From Streptococcus salivarius (lineage in GTDB: Bacteria > Bacillota > Bacilli > Lactobacillales > Streptococcaceae), in assembly GCF_009738225.1 (NCBI RefSeq), contig NZ_CP018187.1:1870501-1934500 (forward strand): a stretch of DNA of 64,000 nt, written 5' to 3'. This document shows, piece by piece, positions 63,184 to 64,000 of the stretch. Within the stretch, counting starts at the first letter, position 1, and every line of letters begins with the position of its first letter. A program made the position numbers and the translations under genes. Under the pieces are notes generated by a model that did not search any database, was not told where the DNA came from, and saw only the letters and a list, made by a program, of their open reading frames with translations.

Positions 63184-64000
63184 TTATTCTCTAACTTGTC
63201 CTTGTCCGTTAATATAGAACTTGGTTGACGTTAGGGCCTCCAGTCCCATTGGGCCACGGGCGTGCATTTTTTGAGTTGAGATTCCGATTTCAGCCCCCAA
63301 TCCAAAGACGAAGCCGTCTGTGAAACGGGTTGAGGCATTGACATAGACCGCTGCAGCGTCTACATCATCTTGGAATTGCTCCGCACGACTGATATCCTGA
63401 GTCACGATAGCCTCTGAATGCGATGTCGTGTAAGTATTAATCCATTTAATGGCCTCATCAAGGCTGTCTACCACTTTAACAGACATAATATAGTCAAGAA
63501 ACTCTGTCGCAAAATCTTCTGGTGAAGCTGGTACAGCTTTTTCCATGAGTTTCAGAGCCGTTTCATCTGCACGGAACTCAACAGCTTGAACTTTTGAAAT
63601 AGCTTTTTCCAAGTTAGGCAAGAAGTCTTCCGCAATATCAGCATGAACGACGAGAGATTCTGCAGCATTACAAACACTTGGTCGCTGTGTTTTGGCATTG
63701 ATGACAATCTGTGTCGCCATCTCTAAGTTAGCATATTTATCCACATAAATATGACAGTTACCAACACCCGTTTCGATGACAGGAACCTTGGCTTTTTCTT
63801 TAACCGTTTGGATGAGACGGGCTCCACCACGAGGGATGAGCAAGTCAACATACTTGGTCGCCGCCATGAGTTCCTCTGCTACCTCATGAGAGGTATCTTC
63901 AACCAGCTGAACGGCATCTGCTGTGATACCCGCATTTTCCAAAGCCTTACGGGCTACTGTAACCAAGGCCTTGTTGGAATTGATGGCATCACGTCCTCCT
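63184..64000 (-). CDS. proA: Gamma-glutamyl phosphate reductase, partial
   Basis: Second enzyme of proline synthesis, reducing glutamyl-5-phosphate to the semialdehyde with NADPH. The frame is open to the window end; the visible part begins [20 protein letters not shown]. The active-site Cys is in [12 protein letters not shown], and [33 protein letters not shown] and the end [20 protein letters not shown] are family marks. The proB partner and the start are outside the window. Confidence 0.95.
   Translation of the reverse strand, partial: GGRDAINSNKALVTVARKALENAGITADAVQLVEDTSHEVAEELMAATKYVDLLIPRGGARLIQTVKEKAKVPVIETGVGNCHIYVDKYANLEMATQIVINAKTQRPSVCNAAESLVVHADIAEDFLPNLEKAISKVQAVEFRADETALKLMEKAVPASPEDFATEFLDYIMSVKVVDSLDEAIKWINTYTTSHSEAIVTQDISRAEQFQDDVDAAAVYVNASTRFTDGFVFGLGAEIGISTQKMHARGPMGLEALTSTKFYINGQGQVRE

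Overview
The window is a low-GC Firmicutes chromosome and reads as a Streptococcus of the salivarius group. S. salivarius is more likely than S. thermophilus. The evidence is gene content and order: gatCA, pncA-codY-alaT, pflA, pflB, a Gla-type aquaporin divergent from a 755-residue PepX, CppA, the rsmH-ftsL-pbpX-mraY division cluster and proA. Two LPXTG surface proteins and a competence-type bacteriocin locus fit S. salivarius. This species call is inference; there is no rRNA, tRNA or CRISPR array in the window.

1-9.9 kb (mostly minus strand): gatA (cut by the window edge) and gatC, an IS200-type element (tnpA alone) with a structured GC-rich end, a decayed glycosyltransferase, a 6-phospho-beta-glucosidase, nicotinamidase, the global regulator CodY with a near-perfect CodY box beside its own promoter, alanine transaminase, a universal stress protein, and pflA. 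10-24.8 kb: two LPXTG proteins (one with eight 36-bp repeats), a CNNM/CBS membrane protein, a lone ABC ATPase, a CPA1 antiporter, the MnmM/MnmL-type tRNA-modification pair, sepM-coaD-rsmD and trxB. 24.9-40.7 kb: a three-gene cystine-type ABC importer with an exact CmbR/CysR-type site, dinB, pflB with a cre site in its promoter, a lipoprotein alpha-carbonic anhydrase, a cppA operon, aquaporin and pepX.

40.8-44.9 kb and 53.0-53.55 kb are accessory and the most interesting part. Two double-glycine bacteriocin precursors and one 55-residue membrane peptide each sit behind the same promoter module: an inverted repeat with a GACA-N4-TGTC core, a run of six T, and a TATAAT exactly 20 nt further on. 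This is the architecture of a ComR box, so these genes are probably switched on directly by the ComRS competence system. Around them lies an archipelago of small membrane proteins in at least three paralogous families, an EntA-type immunity protein and a truncated duplicate. One ComR-type promoter drives only such small membrane proteins and no recognisable bacteriocin.

45-53 kb: a heterodimeric ABC exporter without a peptidase domain, a VanZ-like protein, rlmN, a YutD-family protein and a YunD-like metallophosphatase. 53.9-64 kb: a CshB-like RNA helicase, the division/cell-wall operon, two serine-rich envelope proteins, three tandem DUF805 proteins and proA (cut by the window edge).

Recurring control themes visible in the DNA are cre-like CcpA sites at fermentation and sugar genes, CodY autoregulation, a CmbR-type site, and four genes whose -10 box lies 6-7 nt from the start codon (probable leaderless mRNAs).
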